From NCBI GenBank assembly GCA_965247075.1, contig CBDFGK010000003.1:2294001-2358000 (forward strand): a stretch of DNA of 64,000 nt, read 5' to 3'. The position numbers were made by a program, and so were the translations under genes. The notes below the pieces were generated by a model. That model searched no databases and was not told where the DNA came from. It worked only from the letters and a program-made list of their open reading frames with translations. Below are positions 25,952 to 35,511 of the stretch, in pieces; the first letter of the stretch is position 1, and every line of letters begins with the position of its first letter. This stretch comes from CBDFGK01 sp965247075 (GTDB lineage Bacteria > Pseudomonadota > Gammaproteobacteria > Pseudomonadales > Halieaceae).

Positions 25952-27535
25952 ATGGGTGATAGCAATTTTGTCAATGAAATCAATAAGCGAAGGACTTTTG
26001 CTATCATCTCTCACCCGGACGCCGGCAAGACCACCATTACAGAGAAACTGTTGTTGCTGGGTAGTGCTATCCAGGTGGCCGGCACTGTTAAGGGCAAGCA
26101 GGGCCCCCATGCCACGTCCGACTGGATGTCTATGGAACAGGAGCGCGGTATATCTGTCACCTCTTCGGTTATGCAGTTTCCCTATAGGGACTGCATGGTA
26201 AACCTGCTCGATACACCTGGGCACGAAGATTTCTCCGAAGATACTTACCGCACCCTTACGGCGGTGGACTCGGCGCTGATGATTGTCGACGGCGCCAAGG
26301 GTGTCGAGGCCCGCACTATCAAGCTTATGGGTGTTTGTCGTCTGCGCGATACGCCGATTCTTAGTTTTGTGAACAAGATGGACAGGGATATTCGCGAGCC
26401 CATCGAATTGCTGGATGAAATCGAATCGGTGCTGAAAATACAGGCCGCTCCCATCAACTGGCCTATTGGCATGGGCAAGGAATTTCTCGGTGTCTACAAT
26501 CTTTACACCGACACCATACACAGCTACCGGTCGGGGCGGGGCCACATGTTGCCGGAAGACGTGCGCATAGAGGGCTTACGCTCCGGGCAGGCGCGAGAAT
26601 TTATCGGTCTGTACTATGACGATTTCGTCGAAGAGGTTGATCTGGTACGCGGCGCCAGTCACGAGTTCGATCCGGCGGCCTACCTGGCGGGTACATTGAC
26701 GCCGGTGTTCTTTGGTACTGCGCTTGGCAATTTCGGGGTGCAGGAAATGCTGGACGATTTTGTGCAATGGGCGCCTGCACCGCTGGACCGCGCGGCACTG
26801 GAACGGGTGGTGGCGGCGGAGGAACCGGCTTTCAGTGGTTTTATCTTCAAAATACAGGCCAATATGGACCCCCGTCACCGGGACAGGATCGCCTTTATGC
26901 GGATATGTTCGGGGCGCTACGAAAAAGGCATGAAAATGCGCCATGTGCGGTTGGGTAAAGATGTCAAAATTGCCGATGCCGTGACCTTCAAGGCGGGAGA
27001 GCGTGAGTTGGTCGAGGTAGCGGTATCGGGGGATATCATTGGTTTACACAATCATGGCACGATCCAGATAGGGGATACTTTTACCGCCCGGGAGGAATTG
27101 CGTTTTACCGGCATTCCACATTTTGCCCCGGAATTGTTTCGCCGCATTCGACTGTCCGACCCTCTCAAGTCCAAGCAATTGCAGAAAGGCCTGCAGCAGT
27201 TGTCTGAGGAGGGTTCTACCCAGGTCTTCGCGCCGACCAGTAGTACCGACCTGATTGTCGGGGCGGTGGGGCAGCTGCAGTTTGATGTTGTTGCCTACCG
27301 GCTCAAGGATGAGTACAAGGTGGATGCGATCTACGACTCGGTCAATGTCTATACCGCCCGCTGGGTGAGCTGCGCCGACCCGCGCAAACTGGAAGAGTTT
27401 CGCAAAAAGGCCGCCGATCAACTCTCCATTGATGGCGGCGGCCATTTGACTTACCTGGCGCCTACTCGCGTTACTTTGGCGCTGATGGAAGAGCGCTGGC
27501 CGGATATCGAGTTCCGCGCCACCCGGGAGCACTGA
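25952..27535 (+). CDS. prfC: Peptide chain release factor 3
   Basis: A translational GTPase that recycles RF1/RF2. 527 residues, standard. The ATG at 25952 follows GAAGG. G motifs: HPDAGKTTITEKLL (G1), GISVTSSVMQF (switch), DTPGHEDFSEDTYR (G3), NKMDRD (G4). The C terminus has the RF3 features GAVGQLQFDVVAYRL and EFRATREH. It resumes normal chromosomal composition after the decayed abiE island. Confidence 0.97.
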   Translation: MGDSNFVNEINKRRTFAIISHPDAGKTTITEKLLLLGSAIQVAGTVKGKQGPHATSDWMSMEQERGISVTSSVMQFPYRDCMVNLLDTPGHEDFSEDTYRTLTAVDSALMIVDGAKGVEARTIKLMGVCRLRDTPILSFVNKMDRDIREPIELLDEIESVLKIQAAPINWPIGMGKEFLGVYNLYTDTIHSYRSGRGHMLPEDVRIEGLRSGQAREFIGLYYDDFVEEVDLVRGASHEFDPAAYLAGTLTPVFFGTALGNFGVQEMLDDFVQWAPAPLDRAALERVVAAEEPAFSGFIFKIQANMDPRHRDRIAFMRICSGRYEKGMKMRHVRLGKDVKIADAVTFKAGERELVEVAVSGDIIGLHNHGTIQIGDTFTAREELRFTGIPHFAPELFRRIRLSDPLKSKQLQKGLQQLSEEGSTQVFAPTSSTDLIVGAVGQLQFDVVAYRLKDEYKVDAIYDSVNVYTARWVSCADPRKLEEFRKKAADQLSIDGGGHLTYLAPTRVTLALMEERWPDIEFRATREH

Positions 27536-27564
27536 CCGGTAGGGACCAGGCGTCCCCGACGATG

Positions 27565-28047
27565 CTAGAGCAGCGCTTCGATGTCTTTCTTCAGCTGACT
27601 GGGCTCGGTGGCTGTTGCGAAGCGCTTGACAACCTCGCCCTCGCGGTTGATCAGGAACTTGGTGAAATTCCACTTGATAGCCCGCGTGCCCAGAGCGCCG
27701 GGTGCCTGCCTTTTCAGGTGCCTGTAGAAGGGGTCCGTGCCGCTGCCGTTGACCTCTATCTTGGCCATCATGGGAAAGCTGACGCCGTAATTAAGTCGGC
27801 AGAACTCGGTGATCTCACCGTTGCTGCCTGGGTCCTGCTTGCCGAACTGGTTGCAGGGAAAGCCCAAAATCTCCAGGCCCTGGTCCCGGTACTTCTCGTA
27901 GAGTTCTTCCAGGCCGGCAAACTGGGGTGTGAAACCACACTTGGAGGCGGTATTAACCACCAGTAGCACCTTGCCCCGGTAGTCAGCCAGTGACTTTTCG
28001 CTGCCGCTGGTGGTCTGGCAGTTGAAATCATAAATTGTGTCGGTCAT
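27565..28047 (-). CDS. Glutathione peroxidase (BtuE/thiol peroxidase type)
   Basis: Reduces hydroperoxides with thioredoxin or glutathione. 160 residues. The peroxidatic residue is Cys37 in NTASKCGFT (not selenocysteine, although the genome has Sec genes). Catalytic Gln is in FPCNQFGKQ and catalytic Trp/Asn in IKWNFTKF. No signal peptide, so cytoplasmic. AGGA lies before the ATG. Convergent with prfC. Confidence 0.93.
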   Translation of the reverse strand: MTDTIYDFNCQTTSGSEKSLADYRGKVLLVVNTASKCGFTPQFAGLEELYEKYRDQGLEILGFPCNQFGKQDPGSNGEITEFCRLNYGVSFPMMAKIEVNGSGTDPFYRHLKRQAPGALGTRAIKWNFTKFLINREGEVVKRFATATEPSQLKKDIEALL

Positions 28048-28332
28048 GGTATGTCCTGCCCGTTGTTCGTCTCTGGATTCGAGAGTGAGTCGCCGCGAAT
28101 GCCGCTACTCATAAAGTCGATGAGCATAGCAGTTATATTCACGTTGCACAGGCGCAAAGACAGACGGTGGTAGCCACCGGTGATGGAAGGCAGTATCTGA
28201 CATGGTGGATCCATATGAAATGTCGAATGAATGGCGGAAATGGTATAAGAGAAAAGCGGGGCAATGATACCTTGTGCGCCGGCTCTACCGCCGTAGCGAA
28301 TAGAAGAAGCAAGCAACGCCTGGAGTAAACAA

Positions 28333-30177
28333 ATGAACAGGTTATGGGTATGCGCGATAGCACTTATGCCGGGGGTTTGTTGGGGCCTGGGCGCGGTGGC
28401 GGATGAGCACTCCTTCGCCAATCCTGAACAGGTGCGGGTACAGCATGTAGATCTCAACCTGACCGTTGATTTTGAGCGGCATCAGTTGATCGGCGACGTG
28501 GTGCTGAAGCTGAAGCGACTGCGGCCCGATGTACAGGAGCTGGTACTGGATACCCGCGATTTGATTATTGCAGCGGTGCAGGCCGGTGATGGAGATGGCT
28601 GGTCCAACGCCACCTACCACTTGGGCAGCAGCGATCCGGTGCTGGGTGCGCCACTGCGCATTACCCTGCCTGCGGGTGTCGACAAGGTGCGCATCAACTA
28701 TGCGAGCCGTCCCCAGTCGACGGGCTTGCAGTGGTTGCAACCCAGACAGACGGCCGGTGGCGAATTTCCCTATATGTATAGCCAGGCCCAGCCCATACAC
28801 GCGCGTAGTTTTATTCCCCTGCAGGACTCCCCGGCAGTGCGGGTGACCTACGCTGCAACAATATTTACCCCGCCACAGCTGCGGGCAGTGATGAGCGCCG
28901 GCAATAATGCCGGCGCCCCGCTCAGTGGTGTCTTTCAGTTCAAGATGCCACAGCCAATACCCGCCTATTTGATTGCCCTGGCGGTGGGTGATCTCCATTT
29001 CAAGGCCATGGGCAAGCGCACCGGCGTCTACGCTGAGCCCAGTGTTCTGCAGGCTGCTGCTGCCGAGTTTGAAGACACCGAATCCATGCTGGAAAAAGTG
29101 GAGTCCATGTACGGCGACTATCGCTGGCAGCGCTACGACCTGTTGATATTGCCGCCCAGCTTCCCCTGGGGCGGCATGGAAAATCCGCGCCTGTCATTTA
29201 TTACCCCGACAGTGATTGCCGGCGACAAAAGTCTGGTGGGATTGATCGCCCATGAATTGGCACACTCCTGGTCTGGCAATACCGTAACCAATGCCACCTG
29301 GGACGATATCTGGCTCAATGAAGGTTTCACCACCTACCTCACCTACCGCATTATGGAGGCGCAGTACGGGGTCGAGCGCGCCGATATGGAGCGCTTGCTT
29401 GGCTATCAATCACTGCAGCGCAACCTGGCCGACCTGCCGGCGCCCGATCAGCGGCTGGTGCCGAATCTGCGCGGCCGTGATCCCGACGATGGTTTTAGCG
29501 AAGTGCCCTATGAAAAGGGCGCCCTGCTGGTTACCGAAATGGAACAGGCGGTGGGACGCCCCGTTTTTGATGAGTTTTTGCGCCAGTACTTCGACCTGTA
29601 TGCCTTTCGCAGCATTACCACCGAGGAATTTCTGGACTTTCTGGCCGCCACTTTGGTGGCTGAGTTTCCCGACAGGATTTCCCTGCAACGGGTGAAGCTG
29701 TGGCTTGCAAATCCCGGCCTGCCCGAGGGCGCGCCAGTGCCTCAATCGGCTGCGTTTGAGCGCGTCGACACAGTGCGAGCCAGTTGGCTGCAAGGCGAGG
29801 TTGCGGCCGCTGAACTGGCTACTGGCGAGTGGACCGTTTCCCAGTGGTTACATTTTCTCAACGGTATGCCCAGGCAGCTGCAACAGTCCCAAATGAGCGA
29901 ACTGGATGCGGCATTTGCCCTGACGGCCTCCACCAACAGTGAAATTGCCCACAGCTGGTTCCTGCTGGCTATACACAGCGGCTATGAGCCGGCTTATGCT
30001 CCGCTGCGACAATACTTGCAGACTATTGGCAGGCGCAAATTGATTGTGCCGCTGTACCGGGCGCTGCTGGAGAGCCCGGCTGGTCGCCGGATGGCCGGGC
30101 AAATATACACACAGGCCAAGCCCGGTTACCAGACAGTAACAGTGCGCTCCATCGACGCACTGTTTGAGGCCGAATAG
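28333..30177 (+). CDS. M1-family metallo-aminopeptidase, exported
   Basis: A zinc aminopeptidase of the leukotriene-A4-hydrolase-like branch. 614 residues with an N-terminal signal sequence (CAIALMPGVCWGLGAVA). Zinc site HELAHSW with His307, Glu308, His311 and the distant ligand Glu330 in WLNEGFTTYL. The substrate-binding loop GGMENP is just upstream. The C-terminal helical domain (about 430-614) matches the family. Likely periplasmic, peptide breakdown. It is followed 17 bases later by a MATE gene. Confidence 0.92.
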   Translation: MNRLWVCAIALMPGVCWGLGAVADEHSFANPEQVRVQHVDLNLTVDFERHQLIGDVVLKLKRLRPDVQELVLDTRDLIIAAVQAGDGDGWSNATYHLGSSDPVLGAPLRITLPAGVDKVRINYASRPQSTGLQWLQPRQTAGGEFPYMYSQAQPIHARSFIPLQDSPAVRVTYAATIFTPPQLRAVMSAGNNAGAPLSGVFQFKMPQPIPAYLIALAVGDLHFKAMGKRTGVYAEPSVLQAAAAEFEDTESMLEKVESMYGDYRWQRYDLLILPPSFPWGGMENPRLSFITPTVIAGDKSLVGLIAHELAHSWSGNTVTNATWDDIWLNEGFTTYLTYRIMEAQYGVERADMERLLGYQSLQRNLADLPAPDQRLVPNLRGRDPDDGFSEVPYEKGALLVTEMEQAVGRPVFDEFLRQYFDLYAFRSITTEEFLDFLAATLVAEFPDRISLQRVKLWLANPGLPEGAPVPQSAAFERVDTVRASWLQGEVAAAELATGEWTVSQWLHFLNGMPRQLQQSQMSELDAAFALTASTNSEIAHSWFLLAIHSGYEPAYAPLRQYLQTIGRRKLIVPLYRALLESPAGRRMAGQIYTQAKPGYQTVTVRSIDALFEAE

Positions 30178-30194
30178 GTTCTGAACGCCCTGAC

Positions 30195-31544
30195 ATGAGC
30201 AGAGCCGTCTTTACCCGGGGTTCCACGCTTCGGCACGTCGTTGTAATGACCCTGGCCGGCACGGTTGGGCTGGTGGCGATGTTTACCGTAGACCTGGTTG
30301 ATATGTACTTCCTGAGTTTGCTGGGTGAACAGGAGCTGGCGGCGGCGGTGGGCTATGGTGGAACCCTGTTGTTCTTTTTGATGGCGGTCAGCATTGGTCT
30401 GCAAATCGGCATGGGGGCGCTGGTCTCCCAGGCGCAGGGCGCCCATGATCGCGAGCGTGCCGGTCGTTACTGCAGCAACATCCTCCTGTTCAGTGCTATT
30501 ACCGCGAGCGTGATCGGCGCGCTGGCCTTTGCATACCTGCCAGAATTGCTACAGTTCCTGGGCGCGCGCGGCAAGACCTTGGAATACGCACTTAGCTACA
30601 GCCGCATTATCGTGCCAGGCACGCCGTTGTTGGCGCTGGGTATGTGTGCCGCCAACGCCACCCGTGCGCTGGGAGACGCGCGCCGCTCCATGTATGCCAC
30701 GCTGGGTGGCTCAGCCGTGAATGCAATTCTGGATCCGATTTTGATTTTTGGTCTGGGTTGGGGCATAGAAGGGGCTGCCGCTGCCTCCCTGACAGCGAGG
30801 TTTGTGGTGATGGCGATAGCCTTCCACGCGATTTTCAAAGTGCACCGGCTGCCTGGCCCCACCACAATGCGTCGCCTGTGTGAAGATCTGCCCAATATAG
30901 TGCGGGTGGCCGGCCCCGCCATACTGACCAACCTCGCCACACCCATCGGTGGCAGTGTGGTGCTGCGCACCATGTCGCAGTTTGGCGATAGCGCAGTGGC
31001 CGGTGCCGCCATTATGGGGCGCATTACTCCGGTGGCATTTGCCGCGATATTTGCGCTGTCGGGAGCGATTGGTCCCATCGTTGGGCAAAATGCCGGGGCC
31101 GGACACTATATGCGGGTGCGCCGGGCACTGCTGGATGCACTGATCTGCAACCTGCTCTATGTTCTTCTTATCTGGCTGATTCTCTGGCTGTTGGCGGACA
31201 CGATTGTGGCGGCCTTTTCGGCTACCGGCCTGGCCGAGGAACTGATTCGCTTCGCTGTGACCTGGCTGCCCGGAGCCATGGGCTTTACCGGTATGTTGTT
31301 TGTGGCAAACGCCGGTTTTAACAATCTGCATCGGGCTCATTTGGCCACGCTGTTCAGTTTTGGTCGCACCCTGCTCGGTACTATCCCCTGTGTGTGGCTG
31401 GGCGCCCGCTGGTTTGGGGCGCCGGGCGTCATGGGCGGAGAGGCGGGGGGTGGGGTAGTATTTGGAGCACTCGCCTTTGCCGCCGTGATGTGGCAGGTGG
31501 GTAATTTTAGCCAAAAATTTGGCGACACAGATCTACACCAGTGA
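30195..31544 (+). CDS. MATE-family multidrug/metabolite exporter
   Basis: A 449-residue integral membrane protein with about 12 hydrophobic segments in two similar halves. MATE features: VDLVDMYFLSLLGEQELAAA in helix 1-2 and the equivalent GDSAVAGAAIMGRITPV at the start of the second half. These transporters export cationic compounds using sodium or proton gradients; substrate unknown. Close spacing to the upstream peptidase and the downstream dehydrogenase (22 bases) suggests one transcript. Confidence 0.92.
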   Translation: MSRAVFTRGSTLRHVVVMTLAGTVGLVAMFTVDLVDMYFLSLLGEQELAAAVGYGGTLLFFLMAVSIGLQIGMGALVSQAQGAHDRERAGRYCSNILLFSAITASVIGALAFAYLPELLQFLGARGKTLEYALSYSRIIVPGTPLLALGMCAANATRALGDARRSMYATLGGSAVNAILDPILIFGLGWGIEGAAAASLTARFVVMAIAFHAIFKVHRLPGPTTMRRLCEDLPNIVRVAGPAILTNLATPIGGSVVLRTMSQFGDSAVAGAAIMGRITPVAFAAIFALSGAIGPIVGQNAGAGHYMRVRRALLDALICNLLYVLLIWLILWLLADTIVAAFSATGLAEELIRFAVTWLPGAMGFTGMLFVANAGFNNLHRAHLATLFSFGRTLLGTIPCVWLGARWFGAPGVMGGEAGGGVVFGALAFAAVMWQVGNFSQKFGDTDLHQ

Positions 31545-31566
31545 TGTTTAGCGGAGGAAACCGGCG

Positions 31567-32694
31567 ATGAGCTTTAGCCGATTGCTATTGGTGCTTACTT
31601 TTTTCTGTACGGTGATATCTACTGCGGTGGCCGCTGCCGGTTCGTCCCAACCGCAGCTGCCAAAGTTGCTGCAGGGCCTGGGTTTACGCGAGTCAGCAAT
31701 TGCCAGTCGCGATATGCCCGGCTGGCAAAAGCCGCAGCGCATAGTGGTGCGCAATATGATGGGCCAGGATGTGGCGGCCCGTTTCAATGCGGCTATTCCC
31801 GATATTGAAGTTGTCGGGGTCAGCAATGCCAGGGAAGCTGTTGCGGCGGTGCGCGGTGCGCAGGTGTTAATCGGTTTCTGTGACCAGGCAGTGTTTGATG
31901 CCGCCGACCGGTTGCACTGGGTGCAGGTGTTTTGGGCGGGAGTAGAAGATTGTGTCGGCCTGCCGGGCATGCAGGCGGGCGATATCGTGTTGACCAACGG
32001 TCAGCGACTCAGCAGCCCTGCCATTGCCGAGTACACCATTGGCGTGATGTTCAGTTTGATGCGAAACCTTGACGATTATTATGAATCTCAAATAGCGCAT
32101 AAATGGGCGCCGGTGTATGGCGCTCCAGCGCAATCCATGGGTGAGCTGTCGGGGCGGACCATGCTGGTGGTTGGACTGGGCGGTATTGGTAGCCAGGTAG
32201 CCCAGCGCGCGCACGCGCTGGGCATGCGAGTTCTTGCGACCCGCAACAGTCGCCGCGAGGGGCCTGATTATATTGAGTACGTGGGCTGGTCAGACGAGGT
32301 GTTAACCCTGGCCCAAAAGGCGGACGTGGTCGTCAATGCCACACCCCTGACGCCGCAAACCCGCGGTATGTTTGACGCGACTTTTTTTGAGGCGATGAAA
32401 CCCAGTGCTTACTTTATCAGTGTGGGTCGTGGTCAGAGCACGGTGAGCAACGACCTGGTGGCAGCGCTAAAGGAGGGCAAGATTGCCGGTGCGGCACTGG
32501 ACGTCACCGACCCGGAGCCCCTGCCTGCCGACCACCAACTGTGGAGTAGTCCGGGGATAATTATCACCCCGCATATTTCTGCCCAGTCGCCGGAGACAAT
32601 GCACCGGGTAGGGGCTCTGGTTGCCGAAAACCTGCGGCGCTATGTGGCCGGCCAGCCACTACTTTCTGTGGTCGATGTGAAGCGTGGCTACTAG
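31567..32694 (+). CDS. D-isomer 2-hydroxyacid dehydrogenase with N-terminal signal-like segment
   Basis: A 375-residue NAD(P)-dependent oxidoreductase of the D-2-hydroxyacid dehydrogenase family. The Rossmann loop VGLGGIGSQVA and the Arg-Glu-His catalytic set are intact (Arg in SVGRGQ, Glu in DPEPLP, His in TPHISAQ). Unusually, it begins with MSFSRLLLVLTFFCTVISTAVAAAG, which looks like a cleavable signal peptide, and about 35 further residues precede the fold. GGAGG stands ahead of the ATG, supporting this start. An exported enzyme of this type would need a periplasmic cofactor, so either the segment is a membrane anchor or the biology is unusual. Confidence 0.85.
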   Translation: MSFSRLLLVLTFFCTVISTAVAAAGSSQPQLPKLLQGLGLRESAIASRDMPGWQKPQRIVVRNMMGQDVAARFNAAIPDIEVVGVSNAREAVAAVRGAQVLIGFCDQAVFDAADRLHWVQVFWAGVEDCVGLPGMQAGDIVLTNGQRLSSPAIAEYTIGVMFSLMRNLDDYYESQIAHKWAPVYGAPAQSMGELSGRTMLVVGLGGIGSQVAQRAHALGMRVLATRNSRREGPDYIEYVGWSDEVLTLAQKADVVVNATPLTPQTRGMFDATFFEAMKPSAYFISVGRGQSTVSNDLVAALKEGKIAGAALDVTDPEPLPADHQLWSSPGIIITPHISAQSPETMHRVGALVAENLRRYVAGQPLLSVVDVKRGY

Positions 32695-32779
32695 CCAGGC
32701 CCGGCTGTGCCGCTACAGTTTTTCCAGGTAGGACCGGTATTCCAACTCGCTAGTGTTGTCTGGCAATGCCCCACCTGGG

Positions 32780-33643
32780 TCAGAGCACGCTGCGGCGGGC
32801 GGCCCGAGGCGCCATGTAAACGGTCAGCGGGTCACCGCTACCGGCATCGCCCAGGTAGGACAGGCAGTTGATAAAAAGTGAGAAGAGATCGGTCTGGGAG
32901 TTGACGTCAAGCTTGCGGTAAATACTTTTGCGATGGCGTCGCAAGGTCTCCTTGGCGATGCCCAGTCTTTCCGCCGAGGTATTACTGCCATAGCCCCGCA
33001 ACATCAACTCCAGCACACTTTTCTCGCGCGGTGATAGCAGCGAGGAGCCGAAAACCGTAACGGCGTGGTCGATGACGCCATCAATGTCCGGCTCCAGCAG
33101 GTAGCGGTTAGTGAAGTCTGCCATCTGGCTGTGGCTGCGCAGTAGTGCGGATACCGGTGGTGCCAGGTTGCGTAGAAAGCGGCAGTCATGATCCTCGAAA
33201 ACGCCATGGCCGGCCTTGCGCATCAGGCAGATGTTAATCACGCTGCCACCCACTGGCCGGGACAGGAAAATGACCTCATCGACCGTGCCGGTGTTGCCAT
33301 AGTAGTGTTGGTAGTAGCTGCCGTGCGGCAGGCCGTCGATAAGATCCCCCAGCCGGTAGAAGTGGCCGCGGGGTTGATTCAGGGATATCCGGCAGAAGGG
33401 ATCTTCCCGGTAGGGGTCCTCAAGATACAGATCGAATTGCGCTACCTGCGCCGCGCGCGGTATCTCGTGATAGATACATTGCGGTGGCAGTTCCTTGTGG
33501 TAGAGCCAGACCTGCGGGTAATCTATTTTCACATGGCGGCCAATAGCGGCGATCAGGCTGGCAAAAAACTCGTCGCTACCCAGCGCAGCAATTGCTTTCG
33601 ACAGATCCTGGTTCCATTTCCTGAAAGTGCCGGTAGACGCCAT
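32780..33643 (-). CDS. LuxR-type transcriptional regulator
   Basis: A 287-residue protein from the ATG at 33643 (MASTGTFRKW); an open frame extends 16 codons upstream. The N-terminal ~190 residues are a sensor domain I do not recognise, rich in aromatic residues. The C terminus is a GerE/LuxR helix-turn-helix (about 215-270): LLSPREKSVLELMLRGY, AERLGIAKETLRRHRKSIYRKL. Ligand and targets unknown. It is convergent with the dehydrogenase operon. Confidence 0.85.
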   Translation of the reverse strand: MASTGTFRKWNQDLSKAIAALGSDEFFASLIAAIGRHVKIDYPQVWLYHKELPPQCIYHEIPRAAQVAQFDLYLEDPYREDPFCRISLNQPRGHFYRLGDLIDGLPHGSYYQHYYGNTGTVDEVIFLSRPVGGSVINICLMRKAGHGVFEDHDCRFLRNLAPPVSALLRSHSQMADFTNRYLLEPDIDGVIDHAVTVFGSSLLSPREKSVLELMLRGYGSNTSAERLGIAKETLRRHRKSIYRKLDVNSQTDLFSLFINCLSYLGDAGSGDPLTVYMAPRAARRSVL

Positions 33644-33732
33644 AGCCCCATCATGCTGGAGCCGGCGGCGGCTTGTCAATCGCGTGCACAATTTGCACCC
33701 ACAAAGAACTCACCCAATGTCTGGGCTGTGGG

Positions 33733-33738
33733 TATAAT
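33733..33738 (+). promoter_or_regulatory. Possible -10 element (TATAAT)
   Basis: A perfect TATAAT lies 31 bases before the start of the unknown gene at 33770. No good -35 is visible at 16-18 bases. It may be a weak or activated promoter. Confidence 0.35.
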
Positions 33739-33769
33739 GCCTTTTTGATGATGAAGGTTCCGTCTTGCC

Positions 33770-34279
33770 ATGACCCCACAGTTACGCCAGCTGAATGTGA
33801 CTTATGTCGATCTTCAGGATCGCCTGCTGCTGAAAGTTTCCACTTCAGAGGACGAAGAGTTTCGCGTTTGGTGCACGCGTCGATTTACCCGCTTGTTACT
33901 GGAGCGGCTGGAAGATTCGTTCCAGCAGGAAATGCCAGCCGCAACCGCCGAGGCGGTGCCAGAACCTGTGCGCCGGGAGGTGGCGCAAATGCAGCACAAG
34001 CAGGTGGTGAAGGAGGAGTCATTTCAGCGGCCTTACGAGGCGGAGCCGAAGCAATACCCGCTGGGTGAAGAGGGTCTGCTGGTGACCACTTTGAAGTACA
34101 AGACACTGCCAAACAAGTCGGTGCAAATGCACTTGGGCGACAAGCAGGGCCGGGGGGTCAGTCTCAACCTCGATGAGAACCTCAAGCACCAGCTTTACGA
34201 GTTGTTTGAGCGAGCGGCTGCCAAGGCGCAGTGGTTCGATACTGCCATCTCCGCCGGGGTCAGTGCGATGGTGCACTAA
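33770..34279 (+). CDS. Hypothetical protein, about 170 residues
   Basis: I do not recognise this family. The protein is soluble and charged. The N-terminal part (about 1-50: TYVDLQDRLLLKVSTSEDEE, then WCTRRFTRLLLERLED) looks beta-strand then helix. The centre is Glu/Pro/Gln-rich and probably flexible. The C-terminal part (about 100-169) has LLVTTLKYKT, VQMHLGDKQGRGVSLNLDE and a helix HQLYELFERAAAKAQW. It has its own likely promoter and no operon partner. Confidence 0.7.
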   Translation: MTPQLRQLNVTYVDLQDRLLLKVSTSEDEEFRVWCTRRFTRLLLERLEDSFQQEMPAATAEAVPEPVRREVAQMQHKQVVKEESFQRPYEAEPKQYPLGEEGLLVTTLKYKTLPNKSVQMHLGDKQGRGVSLNLDENLKHQLYELFERAAAKAQWFDTAISAGVSAMVH

Positions 34280-34365
34280 GACCTTGCCGGCCCGGCCCGC
34301 CTTGTCTGGTTCACTATGCAGTCGTATAGTTAAATACTGACCTTAGCAAACCGGAACCCCTCGCC

Positions 34366-35505
34366 ATGATTACCAGTTTCGATGACTACTGCATTCATCA
34401 GACCTCACAACCGGTAGCCCAACCCTCACAGAGCGACAGAAATTTTTACGATCGCTACTGGTTTAACGGGATGGATGAGGCCGGCACTTACATCTTTGAG
34501 ATCGGTCTGGGCCTCTACCCCAATCGCCGCATTATGGATGGACATTTCAGTGTCGCCACGGCGGGCAAACAATACGCTTTTCACGGCTCCCGGCGCGCCC
34601 CCAAAGAGCGTGGTGAAACCCAGGTCGGGCCCCTGTCGATAGAAATTGTCACGCCCATGCGGCAAGTACGGGTAGTGCTGGCGCCCAATGAGCACAATAT
34701 TGAGTGTGACCTGACTTTTACTGCCGCCAGTATTCCCCACGAGGAACCGGCCAGTGAGATGTATGACGATGGCCACCTGATGATGCAAAACTCCCGTTTC
34801 ACCCAAATGGGTTACTGGCAGGGTTTCTTTGCCATCAATGGTCAGCGCTTCGACGTGCAGCGGGCCGTGGGCTGTCGTGACAAGTCCTGGGGGGTCAGGC
34901 CAATAGGTGAGCCACAGGGCGGTGCACCGGGCTTGCTCAGTGGTGAGCCAGGCGTTTACTGGTGTTGGAATCCGATCAATTTTGGTGATGTGTGTACCCA
35001 GATGGGCACCTTTGAAGATCGGGATGGCCAGCCGACCCAGGTCAGTGCCGATTTACTGCCGCTCTACGAGAACCCGGAGGATATTCCGCGCGGTGAGGAT
35101 CCCGGCCTGATCGCCATGACCGAGGTATCACATACCATAGAGTGGCAGCAAGGGACGCGATGGCCCGCTGCCGCCCAGATCAAACTGGCAGACAAGGACG
35201 GCAACAGGTACGAGATCACCCTGCAACCCATATTGCGCTTCCAGGTATTAGGGATCGGTTACAACCATCCCGAGTGGGGTCATGCGGTCTGGAAGGGAGA
35301 GCTGGCAACCGGGCGGGATGAATGGGATCTGGATGCGCTGGACCCGCTGGCCTATGAACATTTGCATGTGCACCACGTGGTGCGCGCCAAAATGGGAGAT
35401 CGCGAAGGTATAGGCACGCTGGAAAATATCGTCATTGGTCGCCACGCCCGCTCCGGCTTTAAAGACTTGTTCGATGGGGCCGCCTCGGTGGGGCTACCTG
35501 CCTAA
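34366..35505 (+). CDS. AttH/CrtC-like (lipocalin-type) conserved hypothetical protein
   Basis: A 379-residue beta-rich protein. It reminds me of the two-domain lipocalin-like group that includes CrtC (hydroxyneurosporene synthase) and AttH, on the basis of RYWFNGMDEAGTYIFEIGLGLYPN, the CRDKSWGVRP segment and the C-terminal RAKMGDREGIGTLENIVIGRH. No signal peptide. The gene lies seven bases ahead of an AraC regulator, so the two probably form a unit. Carotenoid or lipid hydration is only one possibility; no carotenoid genes are nearby. Confidence 0.6.
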   Translation: MITSFDDYCIHQTSQPVAQPSQSDRNFYDRYWFNGMDEAGTYIFEIGLGLYPNRRIMDGHFSVATAGKQYAFHGSRRAPKERGETQVGPLSIEIVTPMRQVRVVLAPNEHNIECDLTFTAASIPHEEPASEMYDDGHLMMQNSRFTQMGYWQGFFAINGQRFDVQRAVGCRDKSWGVRPIGEPQGGAPGLLSGEPGVYWCWNPINFGDVCTQMGTFEDRDGQPTQVSADLLPLYENPEDIPRGEDPGLIAMTEVSHTIEWQQGTRWPAAAQIKLADKDGNRYEITLQPILRFQVLGIGYNHPEWGHAVWKGELATGRDEWDLDALDPLAYEHLHVHHVVRAKMGDREGIGTLENIVIGRHARSGFKDLFDGAASVGLPA

Positions 35506-35511
35506 GCCGGG

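Noticed and set aside
25925..26545. 206-codon minus-strand ORF across the prfC start
   Set aside because: Covers the RF3 GTPase motifs on the other strand and the prfC ribosome site; a shadow.
27565..28047. Possible selenocysteine glutathione peroxidase, given the nearby sel genes
   Set aside because: The active-site codon is an ordinary Cys (SKCGFT) and there is no in-frame TGA, so it is a Cys enzyme.
30711..31514. 267-codon minus-strand ORF opposite the MATE gene
   Set aside because: Hydrophilic, Gln/His-rich translation typical of the antisense of a membrane protein; no support.
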